A DNA stretch of 64,000 bases from Blautia sp. (GCA_021772055.1 JAETNR010000019.1:62001-126000); one strand, 5' to 3'. Shown: positions 40,840 through 50,742, numbered from the stretch's first letter. Made by a program: numbers and translations. The notes: a model not told the origin generated them from the letters alone.

Positions 40840-41919
40840 ATGTATATTGAGTCTATTCAGTTAAAAAATTTCAGGAATTACAATTTCCTTGAACTGAAGT
40901 TTGACAAAGCTACCAATATTTTTTACGGAGATAATGCCCAGGGAAAGACTAACATTCTGGAGGCGATTTATCTTTGCGGAACAACAAAATCACATAGGGG
41001 AAGTAAGGATAAAGAAATCATCCATTTTGGAGAGGAAGAGTCTCATATCAGGATGAAGGTGGTAAAGGATGATATTTCCTACAAAATAGATATGCACCTG
41101 AAAAAAAATAAGGCGAAGGGTGTTGCCATTAACGGGCTTCCCATCCGTAAAGCCAGAGATTTGTTCGGAATTGTGAATCTTGTGTTTTTTTCTCCGGAGG
41201 ACCTGAATATTATTAAAAGTGGTCCGGGGGAAAGAAGGCGTTTCATGGATTTGGAACTTTGTCAGCTTGACCAGCTTTATCTCACGGACCTGGCGGGGTA
41301 CAATCATATTGTAAATCAAAGGAATAAGCTTTTAAAAGAGCTGAGCTTTCAACCAGGCCTTTTGGATACACTGGATGTATGGGATATGCAGATGGTGCAG
41401 TACGGCAGCAGGGTAATTGAGAAAAGAAGTACCTTTGTAAAGGAGCTGAATGTTGTCATTGAGGATATTCATAAAAGTCTTACAGGCGGGGCAGAGCATC
41501 TGGAAGTGATTTATGAGCCGAGCACCGAAAGTGCCCTTTTTGCAGAAACACTTGCAAAAAACAGAGACAGGGATATCCGGATGAAGATGACTTCTGCAGG
41601 ACCTCACAGGGATGACCTTTGTCTTATGTCAAATGGGGTCGATATTCGTAAGTATGGTTCTCAGGGACAGCAGAGGACTGCGGCTCTTTCCCTGAAACTT
41701 TCGGAGATTTATTTGGTGAAAAAGAAAATAAAGGATACGCCGGTTTTGCTCCTGGACGATGTGCTTTCAGAACTGGATTCCAGCAGACAGACATATCTTC
41801 TGGATAGTATCCATGACATTCAGACAATGATAACCTGTACGGGACTCGATGATTTTATCAATTATCAGTTTCAGATCAATAAAGTTTTTCAGGTTGTTAA
41901 GGGAGAAGTACTTAAATAA
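40840..41919 (+). CDS. recF: DNA replication and repair protein RecF
   Basis: 359 residues. SMC-like ATPase: Walker A YGDNAQGKTNILEAIYLCG, signature KYGSQGQQRTAALSLKL, Walker B VLLLDDVLSELD. Loads RecA at gapped DNA with RecO and RecR. Starts three bases after yaaA; AGGTG lies 5 bases before the ATG. Confidence 0.97.
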   Translation: MYIESIQLKNFRNYNFLELKFDKATNIFYGDNAQGKTNILEAIYLCGTTKSHRGSKDKEIIHFGEEESHIRMKVVKDDISYKIDMHLKKNKAKGVAINGLPIRKARDLFGIVNLVFFSPEDLNIIKSGPGERRRFMDLELCQLDQLYLTDLAGYNHIVNQRNKLLKELSFQPGLLDTLDVWDMQMVQYGSRVIEKRSTFVKELNVVIEDIHKSLTGGAEHLEVIYEPSTESALFAETLAKNRDRDIRMKMTSAGPHRDDLCLMSNGVDIRKYGSQGQQRTAALSLKLSEIYLVKKKIKDTPVLLLDDVLSELDSSRQTYLLDSIHDIQTMITCTGLDDFINYQFQINKVFQVVKGEVLK

Positions 41920-41979
41920 TGAGAAACAGTTTTTGACAAGCATTAGTGCATATGTTAAACTATTTCTATCTATGGAAAG

Positions 41980-44559
41980 TTGGTGACCACATTGGACAAA
42001 GAAGAATTTCGGATAAAACTGGAAGAAATTAATCTTTTGGTAGAACATAAGAATTATAAAGGTGCCATGAACGTAGTTGACAGTATTGACTGGCGCCGCG
42101 TAAAAAATGTTCGTACATTATGCGTTGTAGGTGAAATTTATGCAGCTAATAAACGCTATGAAGAAAGTAAAGAAATTTTCCTTCTGGCTTATCACAGATC
42201 CTCTATCGGAAAGAACATTTTGTACAGATTGATCGAGGTATCCCTGAAAATGGGAGATATTGAGGAAGCAATGGAATTTTATGAGGAATATCTGGAAGTT
42301 GCTCCCAATGATAATATGAAATATGTTCTGAAGTATAAGATCGATAAGGCAAGGAATGCTTCTCTTGAAGAATTGATCCAGATTCTGGAGGAGTATAAAG
42401 AGAAAGAGTTTACAGAGAAATGGTCCTACGAGCTGGCAAACCTTTATTATCAGGCAGGTGAAAAAGAGAAGTGTCTTGAACTTTGCAACCAGATGATGAT
42501 CTGGTTTAATGAAGGCAAGTATGTCATGAAGGCCATGGATCTGAAGATGCGTCTCGGCTCTTTGACAGGTCAGGAAAAGGAACGGTATGAAAAGCAGTTT
42601 GTGCCGAATCTTATGACAACGGATGAAGCAAAGGCTCTGAAAGAAAGTAGTGCTGCGGAAGAAATAAAGGAAAGTCCTCTGGATGATTCTAAGGATTCAG
42701 TGAAGCCTTTAGAGGAAGAAGCGCCTATGATCGAGAGCATCCGTATGGATGAGAATGATATCAATAACGCAGAAAGACTTCAGGAAAAAATTTCCAAGGG
42801 TATCCGCGACATTTTTGGCGGTAAGAGAAGAGAAGCGGAGGAGGCTATTGAAGAAGCAGAGCTTAAGGAGGAAGAAAATTACGTTCCTGAGGAAGTGATC
42901 CGGGATATTTCTTCAAAGCTGGATTATGTGGATGTTCCTGATCTGGAACCTGAAGAGAAAGAAAAAGTCAAAGCTCCTTTGGCAAAAGAGGAGGGGAAGG
43001 AATCCGGAGAAGAGCCGAAGCAGGATCTTTCTCAGACAATGCAGATTCCGCCGTTAAAGATTCCGAAGTCCATGAAGAATGTGAACCTTCAGGAAAATAC
43101 AATTCCCAAGGCCCCTGTTTTGGACAAGGATGTTCTTTTAGCAGATGATACAAAGATAAAAGAAGATGATTTTAACTTTAATCTGGAGGATACGATCCTT
43201 GCCGCTGCCAGTGCCCAGGGAATTGAGATTCCGGAAGAACCGGCTACGGAGAAAAAAGAGCCGGCTTTTGAGGAAGACGAAGAAGATCCGGATATCCTGC
43301 AGGAGGAAGATTTGCCGGAAGAGAATTTAGAAGAGACAGAAGATTTTGAGGAAGCTTCTTTGGAAGAACCGAAAGAAATGCCGGAAAAATCTTCAAAAAG
43401 AGTGATTCCTACCCTGGAGGATGAAGAATTCCTTTCAGAAGAAGATCTTCAGGAAGCGGAAGCAGAATTTTTGAATGGACCTGTGAAGAAGGAAGAAGCG
43501 AAACCTGAAAAAAGAAAGCATCCGGATGGGATGAATACGGAAATATTTAATTTCCAGGAAGAAATTAAAAAGGTTCTTGGAGATCATGACGATATTTTCA
43601 GTGTGGATCCTTTTGAAGATTCTGATGAGAAAGAAGAGACGGAAGAGAAAGAAGATGCTCCTGATTTTGCAGATGACGATTTAAAAGAAGAAGAGGAAGA
43701 AATATCATCTGAGCCGTTGTCAGAGGAGGAGGAACTGGAGCAGTTTATCGAGTCTATTCAGCCGAAAAATAAGAGAAGTCCTTATGACATTATCCCCAGA
43801 GAACGAGAACTGACGGATGATGAGAAAAAGCTGTTTACTTATTTTGTGAGAGTTCCCGGAATGAAGGAACAGCTTGTGGATACTCTTTGTGATGTGCAGA
43901 TGGCTGCTGCTGATAAGACCTCCAGAACAGGAAACGTCATTGTTATGGGCGGCAGGGAAACCGGTAAGACAAGACTGATCTCCAGCCTGATTCCTGCAAT
44001 ATGTAAGGAATTAAATCTGGAAGCGTCCAAAGTAGCCTATGTTTTTGCAGAGCAGATCAATGGCAGGGATATGACAAAAATTGTCAATAAACTGTCAGGC
44101 GGTTTCCTGGTAATTGAAAATGCAAATCAGCTTTCCCAGGAAACAGCAGAGCAGCTTGATAAAGCAATGGAATTCAGGACAGACGGACTGACCGTGATTG
44201 TGGAAGATGAGAAGATCGGTATGCGTAAATTTATCGCAAGATATCCCAAGCTTGCAAAGAAATTTACGTCTATGATCAATATTCCGGTGTTTACCAATGA
44301 AGAGCTTGTAGCTTTTGCCAGAGTTTATACAAAAGAAAACGGATATACAATTGATCAGATGGGAATGCTTGCATTATATGACAGGATCGGCATGAATCAG
44401 AAAGCAGATGAGCCCATGAACATTGGTGCCGTAAAAGAACTGGTGGATGAAGCAATTTCCAAATCCCAGGCAGGCCTTCGCAAGTTCCAGAGAAATATTT
44501 CAAAGAAACGTACAGATCATGAAGGATTTATCATTCTGTATGAAAAAGATTTCAGCTAA
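41980..44559 (+). CDS. Large TPR / acidic linker / degenerate ATPase protein
   Basis: About 859 residues in three parts. Residues 1-205 are tetratricopeptide-like helices (RVKNVRTLCVVGEIYAANKRYEESKEIFLLAY, ANLYYQAGEKEKCLELCNQ in pieces). Residues about 210-600 are a very acidic Glu-rich disordered region. The C-terminal ~250 residues resemble a SpoVK/CbbX-like AAA+ module: Walker A GGRETGKTRL, then FLVIENANQLS where a Walker B DE would be expected, FTNEELVAFARVYTKENGY and a lid helix. The Walker B deviation suggests ATP binding without hydrolysis. Start is uncertain (TTG 41980, GTG 41983 or TTG 41992; no good ribosome site). Unknown function; its place between recF and rsmA suggests an origin-linked or cell-cycle role. 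Confidence 0.75.
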   Translation: MVTTLDKEEFRIKLEEINLLVEHKNYKGAMNVVDSIDWRRVKNVRTLCVVGEIYAANKRYEESKEIFLLAYHRSSIGKNILYRLIEVSLKMGDIEEAMEFYEEYLEVAPNDNMKYVLKYKIDKARNASLEELIQILEEYKEKEFTEKWSYELANLYYQAGEKEKCLELCNQMMIWFNEGKYVMKAMDLKMRLGSLTGQEKERYEKQFVPNLMTTDEAKALKESSAAEEIKESPLDDSKDSVKPLEEEAPMIESIRMDENDINNAERLQEKISKGIRDIFGGKRREAEEAIEEAELKEEENYVPEEVIRDISSKLDYVDVPDLEPEEKEKVKAPLAKEEGKESGEEPKQDLSQTMQIPPLKIPKSMKNVNLQENTIPKAPVLDKDVLLADDTKIKEDDFNFNLEDTILAAASAQGIEIPEEPATEKKEPAFEEDEEDPDILQEEDLPEENLEETEDFEEASLEEPKEMPEKSSKRVIPTLEDEEFLSEEDLQEAEAEFLNGPVKKEEAKPEKRKHPDGMNTEIFNFQEEIKKVLGDHDDIFSVDPFEDSDEKEETEEKEDAPDFADDDLKEEEEEISSEPLSEEEELEQFIESIQPKNKRSPYDIIPRERELTDDEKKLFTYFVRVPGMKEQLVDTLCDVQMAAADKTSRTGNVIVMGGRETGKTRLISSLIPAICKELNLEASKVAYVFAEQINGRDMTKIVNKLSGGFLVIENANQLSQETAEQLDKAMEFRTDGLTVIVEDEKIGMRKFIARYPKLAKKFTSMINIPVFTNEELVAFARVYTKENGYTIDQMGMLALYDRIGMNQKADEPMNIGAVKELVDEAISKSQAGLRKFQRNISKKRTDHEGFIILYEKDFS

Positions 44560-44589
44560 TATTACATAAATAAAAAGGAAGTAGAGACT

Positions 44590-45456
44590 ATGACCAGACC
44601 TTATCTTGGAAACCCGAAATATACCATTGAGATCCTTCAAAAGTATGATTTTGTTTTCCAGAAAAGGTTTGGTCAAAATTTTCTGATAGATACCCATGTT
44701 CTGGATAAAATAATTTCCGCTGCAGGAATTACGAAAGAGGATTTTGTTCTTGAGATCGGGCCTGGAATCGGGACCATGACCCAGTATCTGGCGGAAGCTG
44801 CCAGAGAAGTAACTGCTGTGGAAATCGATGATGCGCTGATTCCTATTCTGAGTGATACCCTGAAGGAGTGGGATAATGTTTCTGTAATTCATGGAGATAT
44901 TCTGAAAACGGATATCCGTAAGCTTGCTTTGGATAAAAATGGAGGAAAACCTATTAAGGTTGTGGCAAATCTGCCTTACTATATAACAACGCCTATTATT
45001 ATGGGCCTGTTCGAGAATAAAGTGCCGATTGACTCCATTACCATTATGGTGCAGAAGGAAGTTGCCGACCGGATGCAGGTAGGGCCGGGAACCAAGGATT
45101 ACGGAGCTCTTTCACTGGCTGTGCAGTATTATGCAAAACCGGAGATCGTGGCGAATGTTCCGCCGAACTGCTTTATGCCAAGGCCAAAGGTGGGCAGTGC
45201 AGTGATCCGGCTGACCAGACATGAGGAATCTCCTGTAAATGTAAAAGATGAAAAACTGATGTTCTGCCTGGTTCGTGCTTCTTTCAATCAGAGAAGAAAA
45301 ACATTGGTCAATGGATTGAAGAATTCCCGGGAGTTGGATTTTTCTAAAGAAAAGATTGAGAGTGCCCTTGAAAAATGCGGTTTTCCGCTGAATATCCGGG
45401 GGGAAGCATTGACCCTGGAACAATTTGCAGAACTGACCAATGCGTTTATTGAATAA
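44590..45456 (+). CDS. rsmA: 16S rRNA dimethyladenosine transferase RsmA (KsgA)
   Basis: 288 residues. QNFLIDTHVLDKII opening, SAM motif VLEIGPGIGTMTQYLAE, VEIDDALIP, and the catalytic NLPYY (VVANLPYYITTPIIM). It dimethylates A1518/A1519. Strong AAGGAAG site, terminator after the stop. Confidence 0.96.
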   Translation: MTRPYLGNPKYTIEILQKYDFVFQKRFGQNFLIDTHVLDKIISAAGITKEDFVLEIGPGIGTMTQYLAEAAREVTAVEIDDALIPILSDTLKEWDNVSVIHGDILKTDIRKLALDKNGGKPIKVVANLPYYITTPIIMGLFENKVPIDSITIMVQKEVADRMQVGPGTKDYGALSLAVQYYAKPEIVANVPPNCFMPRPKVGSAVIRLTRHEESPVNVKDEKLMFCLVRASFNQRRKTLVNGLKNSRELDFSKEKIESALEKCGFPLNIRGEALTLEQFAELTNAFIE

Positions 45457-45475
45457 AACAGAAAATTTAAACAGG

Positions 45476-45510
45476 AAAAAAGCATCCGGTGGCTAGGCGG
45501 ATGCTTTTTT
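45476..45510 (+). terminator. Terminator of rsmA
   Basis: AAAAAAGCATCCG / CGGATGCTTTTTT with an 8-base loop. Confidence 0.92.
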
Positions 45511-45804
45511 GTAATTTATTATTTAAAAAGGAAGGAGAGTTGATTACTACATTAAGCAATCAACATATGAAAAAGAAAATTATAAAAATAATGTTGGCTG
45601 TATTATTTTTATGATGTTAGTATATCCCGAAATTGTGATAGATTCATGTTTAACTTATGAAAAAATAATGAACGAATGTCAAAAGATTTATGAATGACGG
45701 AAAAGAAAGTGCAGACAGGAATTTTTATAATAAATTTTACAGAGTGTATTTGAAAATGTGTTATGATGCTGTGGTAACTTTCGGAGAAAAGGAGGAATTG
45801 AAAC
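45511..45804. other. Intergenic stretch before the small secreted protein
   Basis: AT-rich, no gene. A TATGAT box lies at about 45762 and could be the promoter of the next gene; otherwise I see nothing in it. Confidence 0.5.
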
Positions 45805-46245
45805 ATGAAAGTTAAGAAATTAGGAGTACTTATTTTAGCCGGAGTTCTTACATGTACATCACCCGCTGCTGTATTTGCAGAGGAAGTAGCAGAAGAGAGT
45901 ATGATCAATACTGCAGTTGATTCTTTATTGGATAATCCAGATGAAATTGCTGATATTGTAATATATGTAAAAAATCTGATTGATGAGCAGGACATTTCTG
46001 ATGAGAATATTTCCGATGTGATCTATCAGGCAGCAGACCATTTTCAGGTCAGTATCTCAGAAACGGAAAAAGATACCCTTTTAAAACTGGTAAAGAAATT
46101 CCGGGATATGGATATTGATGAGGAGCAGTTAAGAGAAGATATCAAGAAAGTATATGAGACATTGGATGATTTTGGTATTGAAAAAGAGGATGTAAAGGGC
46201 CTTTTGAGACAATTGATTGATTTTGCAAAAAGTATTCTTGAATAA
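45805..46245 (+). CDS. Small secreted helical protein, unknown function
   Basis: 146 residues. A clear signal peptide (KKLGVLILAGVLTCTSPAAVFA, cleavage after VFA), then an acidic all-helical mature part (ADIVIYVKNLIDEQD, DTLLKLVKKFRDMDI, FGIEKEDVKGLLRQLIDFAKS). The helical pattern recalls DUF1002 C-terminal regions, but I would not assign it. AAAGGAGG before the ATG. Monocistronic, between two convergent-free intergenic stretches. Confidence 0.78.
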   Translation: MKVKKLGVLILAGVLTCTSPAAVFAEEVAEESMINTAVDSLLDNPDEIADIVIYVKNLIDEQDISDENISDVIYQAADHFQVSISETEKDTLLKLVKKFRDMDIDEEQLREDIKKVYETLDDFGIEKEDVKGLLRQLIDFAKSILE

Positions 46246-46472
46246 ATTTTAAAATATATAAAATGCATAACTCTACCAAATTAAAGTAAAAAAATATATG
46301 TGGTAAATTTATAAAAAAATAATAAAAATAAAATAAAATTTGTGCAAATAAACAATTATTTACTATTTGTTCATATTTTGTTCACAATAAGCTGTTATGA
46401 TAATAACAGTTCGAAAGAACGTAGGAAAGACGTTGTAATGACATTCATTACACATAAATTTTTTCATAATAA

Positions 46473-46500
46473 TTGCCCCGGTAAACCACTGCCGGGGCAC
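46473..46500 (+). terminator. Hairpin, possible terminator
   Basis: Stem TGCCCCGG / CCGGGGCA with a 10-base loop; only a weak T-rich tail (CTCCTCGTTT). May terminate the secreted-protein transcript or act in the S1 leader. Confidence 0.45.
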
Positions 46501-46640
46501 TCCTCGTTTATAGGGAACTTACTGTTTCCTGTGATTCGAAACAGCAGCTCACATAGACAGATGTCCCTTTCTCCCTCACCTTCCAATGAAGTGTAACGTT
46601 CTTTACGGCATTCCCCCGGAAAAATTGTCCCTACAATCTA

Positions 46641-46669
46641 TTGTTAGAAAAGATAAAATGGAGTATAAT
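46641..46669 (+). promoter_or_regulatory. Promoter of the S1-domain gene
   Basis: TTGTTA, 17 bp, TATAAT; 53 bases before the start codon. Confidence 0.75.
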
Positions 46670-46722
46670 GTGAACACTTAATGAGCGCAAGCAAAAATAA
46701 ATTTTACGGAGGAGTTTTTACT

Positions 46723-47628
46723 ATGTCTGAGACAATGAAGGATTATGAAGCTGAACTGGAGGCTTCTTTTAAGAAGATTGAAGAAGGAGATATTCTCACA
46801 GGAACGGTTATCAGTGTTGATGAAAAAGAAGTGATCCTGGATCTGAAGTATTATGCAGAGGGAATCATTCCTGCAGAAGATTACAGCAGAGAGCCCGGAT
46901 TTAATCTGAAAGAAGCAGTACACCCGGGAGATGAAATTTCCGCAACTGTTGTAAGAAGGGATGACGGACATGGAAATATCCTTCTTTCCAAAGTGGAAGC
47001 AACGGACGTTCTTGCATGGGATAAATTAAAAGAACTGAAGGAATCCGGTGAAATTATGGATGTAGTTGTAAAGGGAATTGTAAATGGCGGAGTGATTGCT
47101 TATGTAGAGGATGTCCGCGGATTTATTCCTGCATCCAAGCTTTCCCTGAATTACGTGGAAAATACAGAAGAATACTTAAACAAACCTATTCAGGTACGTG
47201 TATTTGATGTAGATAAAGAGAAGAACCGCCTGATCCTTTCTGCAAAAGAAATTTTAAGAGAAAAAGCAGAAGAAGAGCGGAAAAATATGGTTTCCAACCT
47301 GGAAGTAGGATTTGTTACAGAGGGAACTGTGGAAAGCCTGCAGCCATATGGTGCTTTTGTAAATCTTGGAAAGGGACTTTCCGGTCTGGTACATATTTCT
47401 CAGATTTGTGAGAAGAGAATTAAGAAACCGTCAGAAGTCCTTGCAGAAGGGGATAAAGTTAAAGTAAAGGTTATTGCCATCAAAGACGGTAAAATCAGTC
47501 TCAGCATAAAAGAAGCATCTGATATGATGGCGAAAGAAATCGAAGAAGAAGTTTATGAGATTCCGGATGCAAAAGAGCAGGCTACGACTTCCCTGGGATC
47601 ACTTTTTGCAAACATTAAACTGAATTAA
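46723..47628 (+). CDS. S1-domain RNA-binding protein (RpsA-like)
   Basis: 301 residues with three S1 (OB-fold) domains: GDILTGTVISVDEKEVILDLKYYAEGIIP; GEIMDVVVKGIVNGGVIAYVEDVRGFIP; GFVTEGTVESLQPYGAFVNLGKGLSGLVHIS (each in pieces). Related to ribosomal protein S1 but shorter, as in many Clostridia. ATG 46723 lies 11 bases after GGAGGAG. An RNA-binding, translation-linked role is likely. Confidence 0.88.
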   Translation: MSETMKDYEAELEASFKKIEEGDILTGTVISVDEKEVILDLKYYAEGIIPAEDYSREPGFNLKEAVHPGDEISATVVRRDDGHGNILLSKVEATDVLAWDKLKELKESGEIMDVVVKGIVNGGVIAYVEDVRGFIPASKLSLNYVENTEEYLNKPIQVRVFDVDKEKNRLILSAKEILREKAEEERKNMVSNLEVGFVTEGTVESLQPYGAFVNLGKGLSGLVHISQICEKRIKKPSEVLAEGDKVKVKVIAIKDGKISLSIKEASDMMAKEIEEEVYEIPDAKEQATTSLGSLFANIKLN

Positions 47629-47647
47629 CGTAAGGGACGGTAATGTA

Positions 47648-49315
47648 ATGAGAAGCCAGAAAAAAATTTTTGTAATCGGACATAAAAATCCGGATACAGA
47701 TTCCATTTGTTCAGCGATCGCTTATGCAGATATTAAAAACCGTACAACCCAGGATCAAAAATATATTCCCAAAAGAGCAGGGCAGATCAACGAAGAAACA
47801 GAATATGTATTAAACCGCTTTGGGGTGCAGCCGCCGGGATACCTGAGCAACATCGGCACACAGGTGAAGGATATGGATATCCGGATAAGCCCGGATGCAG
47901 ATGAAAGTATTTCTTTAAAAAATGCATGGGATATCATGCGGGAAAACGCGATTGTAACTCTTCCCATCAGGGATAAAAACGGAGTTCTGGAAGGTCTCAT
48001 TACCATAGGTGACATTGCCCAGACATATATGGATACCACAGACAGCTATCTTCTGTCCAGAGCAAGAACCCAGTATAAACGGATTGCAGAAACTCTGGGC
48101 GGAAGTGTGGTAGAAGGAAATGAGCATGGATATTTTATTAAGGGAAAGGTTTTGGTAGCTACCGCTAATCCCCATATGATGCAGCAGTATATTGAAGAGA
48201 ATGATATGATCATCATGGGTGACCGTGAGGAAGATCATCTTCAGGCAATCAAACAGAATGTAAGCTGTATTATTGTAGGCATGGACATTGATGTTTCGGA
48301 GAAAGTAATCAATCTTGCCCATGAAAAAGACATTATCATCATTAAATCACCTTACGATACTTTTACTATTGCAAGACTGATCAATCAGAGTATTCCTGTA
48401 AGGCATATTATGAAAAAGGAAAATCTGATCACGTTCAGTACGGAAGATTTTACGGATGATATTCAGGATGTAATGATCAAACACCGCCATCGTGCATTTC
48501 CGGTAATCAACAAAAGAGGAAAATGTGTGGGAACCATTTCCCGCCGCAATTTCCTTGATATGAATAAAAAAAGAGTGGTACTGGTAGATCATAATGAAAA
48601 AGACCAGGCAGTTGATAATATTGAAAAGGCGGAAATACTGGAAATCATTGATCATCATAAGCTTGGTTCCCTGGAGACTATGCAGCCGGTTTCTTTCCGA
48701 AACCAGCCTGTGGGATGTACAGGGACGATCATGTACCAGATGTACGGGGAACAGAAGCTGGAGATTCCTCAAAAGATTGCAGGACTTCTCTGCGCTGCCA
48801 TCATATCGGATACCTTGATGTTCCGTTCTCCTACCTGTACGCTTCATGATAAGATGGCAGCAGGTGCTCTTGCACTGATTGCAGATATTGATATTGATAA
48901 ATTTGCAAAAGAAATGTTTAAGGCAGGAAGCAATCTGGAGGATAAAGCTCCTGAAGAGATTTTTTATCAGGATTACAAGAAATTTATTGCTGAGGATGAA
49001 GTTTCCTTTGGAGTGGGACAGATCAGTTCTCTGGATGCAGACGAATTAAAGCGGATCAAAGAAAAGCTGATTCCGTTTATGGTCAGCGAATGCGGTCGCC
49101 ATGGAGTTTCTATCGTATACTTTATGCTTACCAATATTATCGAAAGAAGCACAGAGCTTCTCTATTACGGAGAAGGAAGCGAAGAGATGGCAAGGATTGC
49201 CTTCAAAATGGAGCCGGAGGATGGCGTATTCCATCTGGATGGGGTCGTATCCAGAAAGAAACAGTTAATTCCCGCTTTGATGGAATCTACGCAGATGGGG
49301 AATACTGATTTCTAA
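47648..49315 (+). CDS. ppaC: Manganese-dependent inorganic pyrophosphatase with CBS/DRTGG regulatory insert
   Basis: 555 residues. The family II (DHH) core begins VIGHKNPDTDSICSAIAYAD and resumes at VVLVDHNEKDQAVDNI, ILEIIDHHKLGS and the DHHA2 domain (VSFGVGQISSLDADEL, DGVVSRKKQLIPAL with substrate-binding residues). Residues about 75-310 hold CBS - DRTGG - CBS, which bind adenine nucleotides and tune activity. Hydrolyses PPi, probably the main one given that the small pyrophosphatase-like gene at 4925 looks non-classical. Confidence 0.95.
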   Translation: MRSQKKIFVIGHKNPDTDSICSAIAYADIKNRTTQDQKYIPKRAGQINEETEYVLNRFGVQPPGYLSNIGTQVKDMDIRISPDADESISLKNAWDIMRENAIVTLPIRDKNGVLEGLITIGDIAQTYMDTTDSYLLSRARTQYKRIAETLGGSVVEGNEHGYFIKGKVLVATANPHMMQQYIEENDMIIMGDREEDHLQAIKQNVSCIIVGMDIDVSEKVINLAHEKDIIIIKSPYDTFTIARLINQSIPVRHIMKKENLITFSTEDFTDDIQDVMIKHRHRAFPVINKRGKCVGTISRRNFLDMNKKRVVLVDHNEKDQAVDNIEKAEILEIIDHHKLGSLETMQPVSFRNQPVGCTGTIMYQMYGEQKLEIPQKIAGLLCAAIISDTLMFRSPTCTLHDKMAAGALALIADIDIDKFAKEMFKAGSNLEDKAPEEIFYQDYKKFIAEDEVSFGVGQISSLDADELKRIKEKLIPFMVSECGRHGVSIVYFMLTNIIERSTELLYYGEGSEEMARIAFKMEPEDGVFHLDGVVSRKKQLIPALMESTQMGNTDF

Positions 49316-49345
49316 AAATTTTCAGATAAGCGGAGGTGAAGCTGT

Positions 49346-49939
49346 ATGGCAAAACAGACCTGGAAGCCTGGAAATATGCTGTATCCTCTTCCTGCCGTGA
49401 TGGTCAGCGTGACAGACGGCAAAGGAAAGGACAATATCATTACGATAGCTTGGGTAGGAACGGTCTGCACCAATCCGCCTATGGTTTCTATTTCTGTACG
49501 TCCGGAAAGATTTTCTTATGAGATGATTCGCAGTACGGGAGAATTTGTGATTAATCTTACCACCGAAAAGCTGGCGTTTGCAGCAGATTATTGTGGTGTA
49601 CGTTCCGGCCGGGAGGTTAATAAATTCAAAGAAACGGGACTTACCAGAGAAAAGGCGGAATTTGTAAAAGCCCCTATGATCAAAGAAGCCCCTGTTTCTA
49701 TTGAATGCCGTGTCCGGGAGGTGAAGGAGCTTGGCTCCCACCATATGTTTCTGGCAGATGTACTTGCCGTACATGCAGAGGAAGCTTATATGGACGAAAA
49801 AAATAAATTCGATCTGAAGCTTTCCAGGCCTCTGGTATACTCTCACGGAGAGTACTCCGGGATTGGGAAACCCATTGGAACCTTTGGGTACAGCATAAGG
49901 AAAAAGAAACCAAATAAGAAAAATTGCAGAAAATGCTGA
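49346..49939 (+). CDS. Flavin reductase-like / flavoredoxin family protein
   Basis: 197 residues. WKPGNMLYPLPAVMVSVTDG and IITIAWVGTVCTNPPMVSISVRPERFSY are the FMN-binding start of the flavin-reductase-like fold; GEFVINLTTEKLAFAADYCG and PVSIECRVREVKELGSHHMFLADVLAVH follow. Likely binds FMN and transfers electrons. GGAGG 9 bases before the ATG. Physiological partner unknown. Confidence 0.9.
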   Translation: MAKQTWKPGNMLYPLPAVMVSVTDGKGKDNIITIAWVGTVCTNPPMVSISVRPERFSYEMIRSTGEFVINLTTEKLAFAADYCGVRSGREVNKFKETGLTREKAEFVKAPMIKEAPVSIECRVREVKELGSHHMFLADVLAVHAEEAYMDEKNKFDLKLSRPLVYSHGEYSGIGKPIGTFGYSIRKKKPNKKNCRKC

Positions 49940-50069
49940 AAAAGCAGGAGAATCTGTTAGGGATTGCAGGATTTAGCAACTTGTGTTAGAATGGTAAAGC
50001 AAAAAGTTGTGTATATTAGTTTTATAGAAGTTTGATCGTACTGATCGATACTCGGCACGGAGGATGAAA

Positions 50070-50588
50070 ATGGGTCATAATATCATATTGATTGGAATGC
50101 CGGGTGTAGGAAAAAGTACATTGGGGGTTGTTCTTGCTAAGGTTTTGGGTTACCAGTTCCTGGATACGGATCTTCTGATACAAAAACAGGAAAATAGGCG
50201 TTTGTATCAGATTATTGAGCAGGAGGGAGCAGATGGTTTTAAGGCAATAGAGAATTGTGTGAATGCTTCGATCACAGCAGAGAATACGGTGATTTCCACA
50301 GGGGGAAGCGTGGTATATTGTGAAGAAGCAATGAAACATCTGAAATCTGTAGGAACAGTTGTTTATCTGAAATTATCACTGGAGCCTTTATCCAGGCGTC
50401 TCGGTAATTTGAAGGGGAGAGGCGTTTTGTTAAAGGAGGGACAGACTTTGAAGGATTTGTATGAAGAGAGAGTCCCGCTCTACGAAAAATACGCAGATAT
50501 GGTGCTGGATGAAGAAGGGAAAGATCTGGAGGCAAGTCTGCAGACAATTTTGGATCAGCTTGTAGGTAATGACAAAGAGGAAGCTTGA
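50070..50588 (+). CDS. aroK: Shikimate kinase
   Basis: 172 residues. P-loop LIGMPGVGKSTLGVVLA, the shikimate-binding Asp in FLDTDLLIQ, and GGSVV (usual GGG reads GGS) at the substrate site, then the lid region with RGVLLKEG. The Arg after the DTD motif is less obvious than in model enzymes. It phosphorylates shikimate in aromatic amino-acid synthesis. ATG 50070 is chosen because GGAGG is 6 bases before; ATG 50064 would abut the site. Confidence 0.85.
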   Translation: MGHNIILIGMPGVGKSTLGVVLAKVLGYQFLDTDLLIQKQENRRLYQIIEQEGADGFKAIENCVNASITAENTVISTGGSVVYCEEAMKHLKSVGTVVYLKLSLEPLSRRLGNLKGRGVLLKEGQTLKDLYEERVPLYEKYADMVLDEEGKDLEASLQTILDQLVGNDKEEA

Positions 50589-50615
50589 ACGTTGTAACTG
50601 AAATCAAGAAAATAG

Positions 50616-50643
50616 TTTACAAATGGAAAATATGTGCTATAAT
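50616..50643 (+). promoter_or_regulatory. murA promoter
   Basis: TTTACA, 16 bp, TATAAT with an extended TGC before the -10 box; 100 bases upstream of murA. Confidence 0.75.
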
Positions 50644-50742
50644 AAAAGACCGAATATTTAAAAGATATCCATTTGACAATGTTTTTGATTTTCTGGCGTT
50701 CGCTTCGGTTTGCGGAGTGAAAATAATTATAGAGGTGTTTTA

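Larger units (their letters stand above)
46246..46722. other. 477-bp intergenic region
   Basis: No gene is visible. It holds a GC-rich hairpin at 46473-46500 (TGCCCCGG/CCGGGGCA), a small GTTCGAAAGAAC hairpin at about 46409, and the promoter of the S1 gene at 46641-46669. The first 200 bases are almost pure A/T. Confidence 0.55.

Noticed and set aside
46400-46500. Possible riboswitch or T-box ahead of the S1-domain gene
   Set aside because: The hairpins do not carry a recognisable conserved core, and a promoter lies downstream of them, so they are not in the S1 leader from that promoter.
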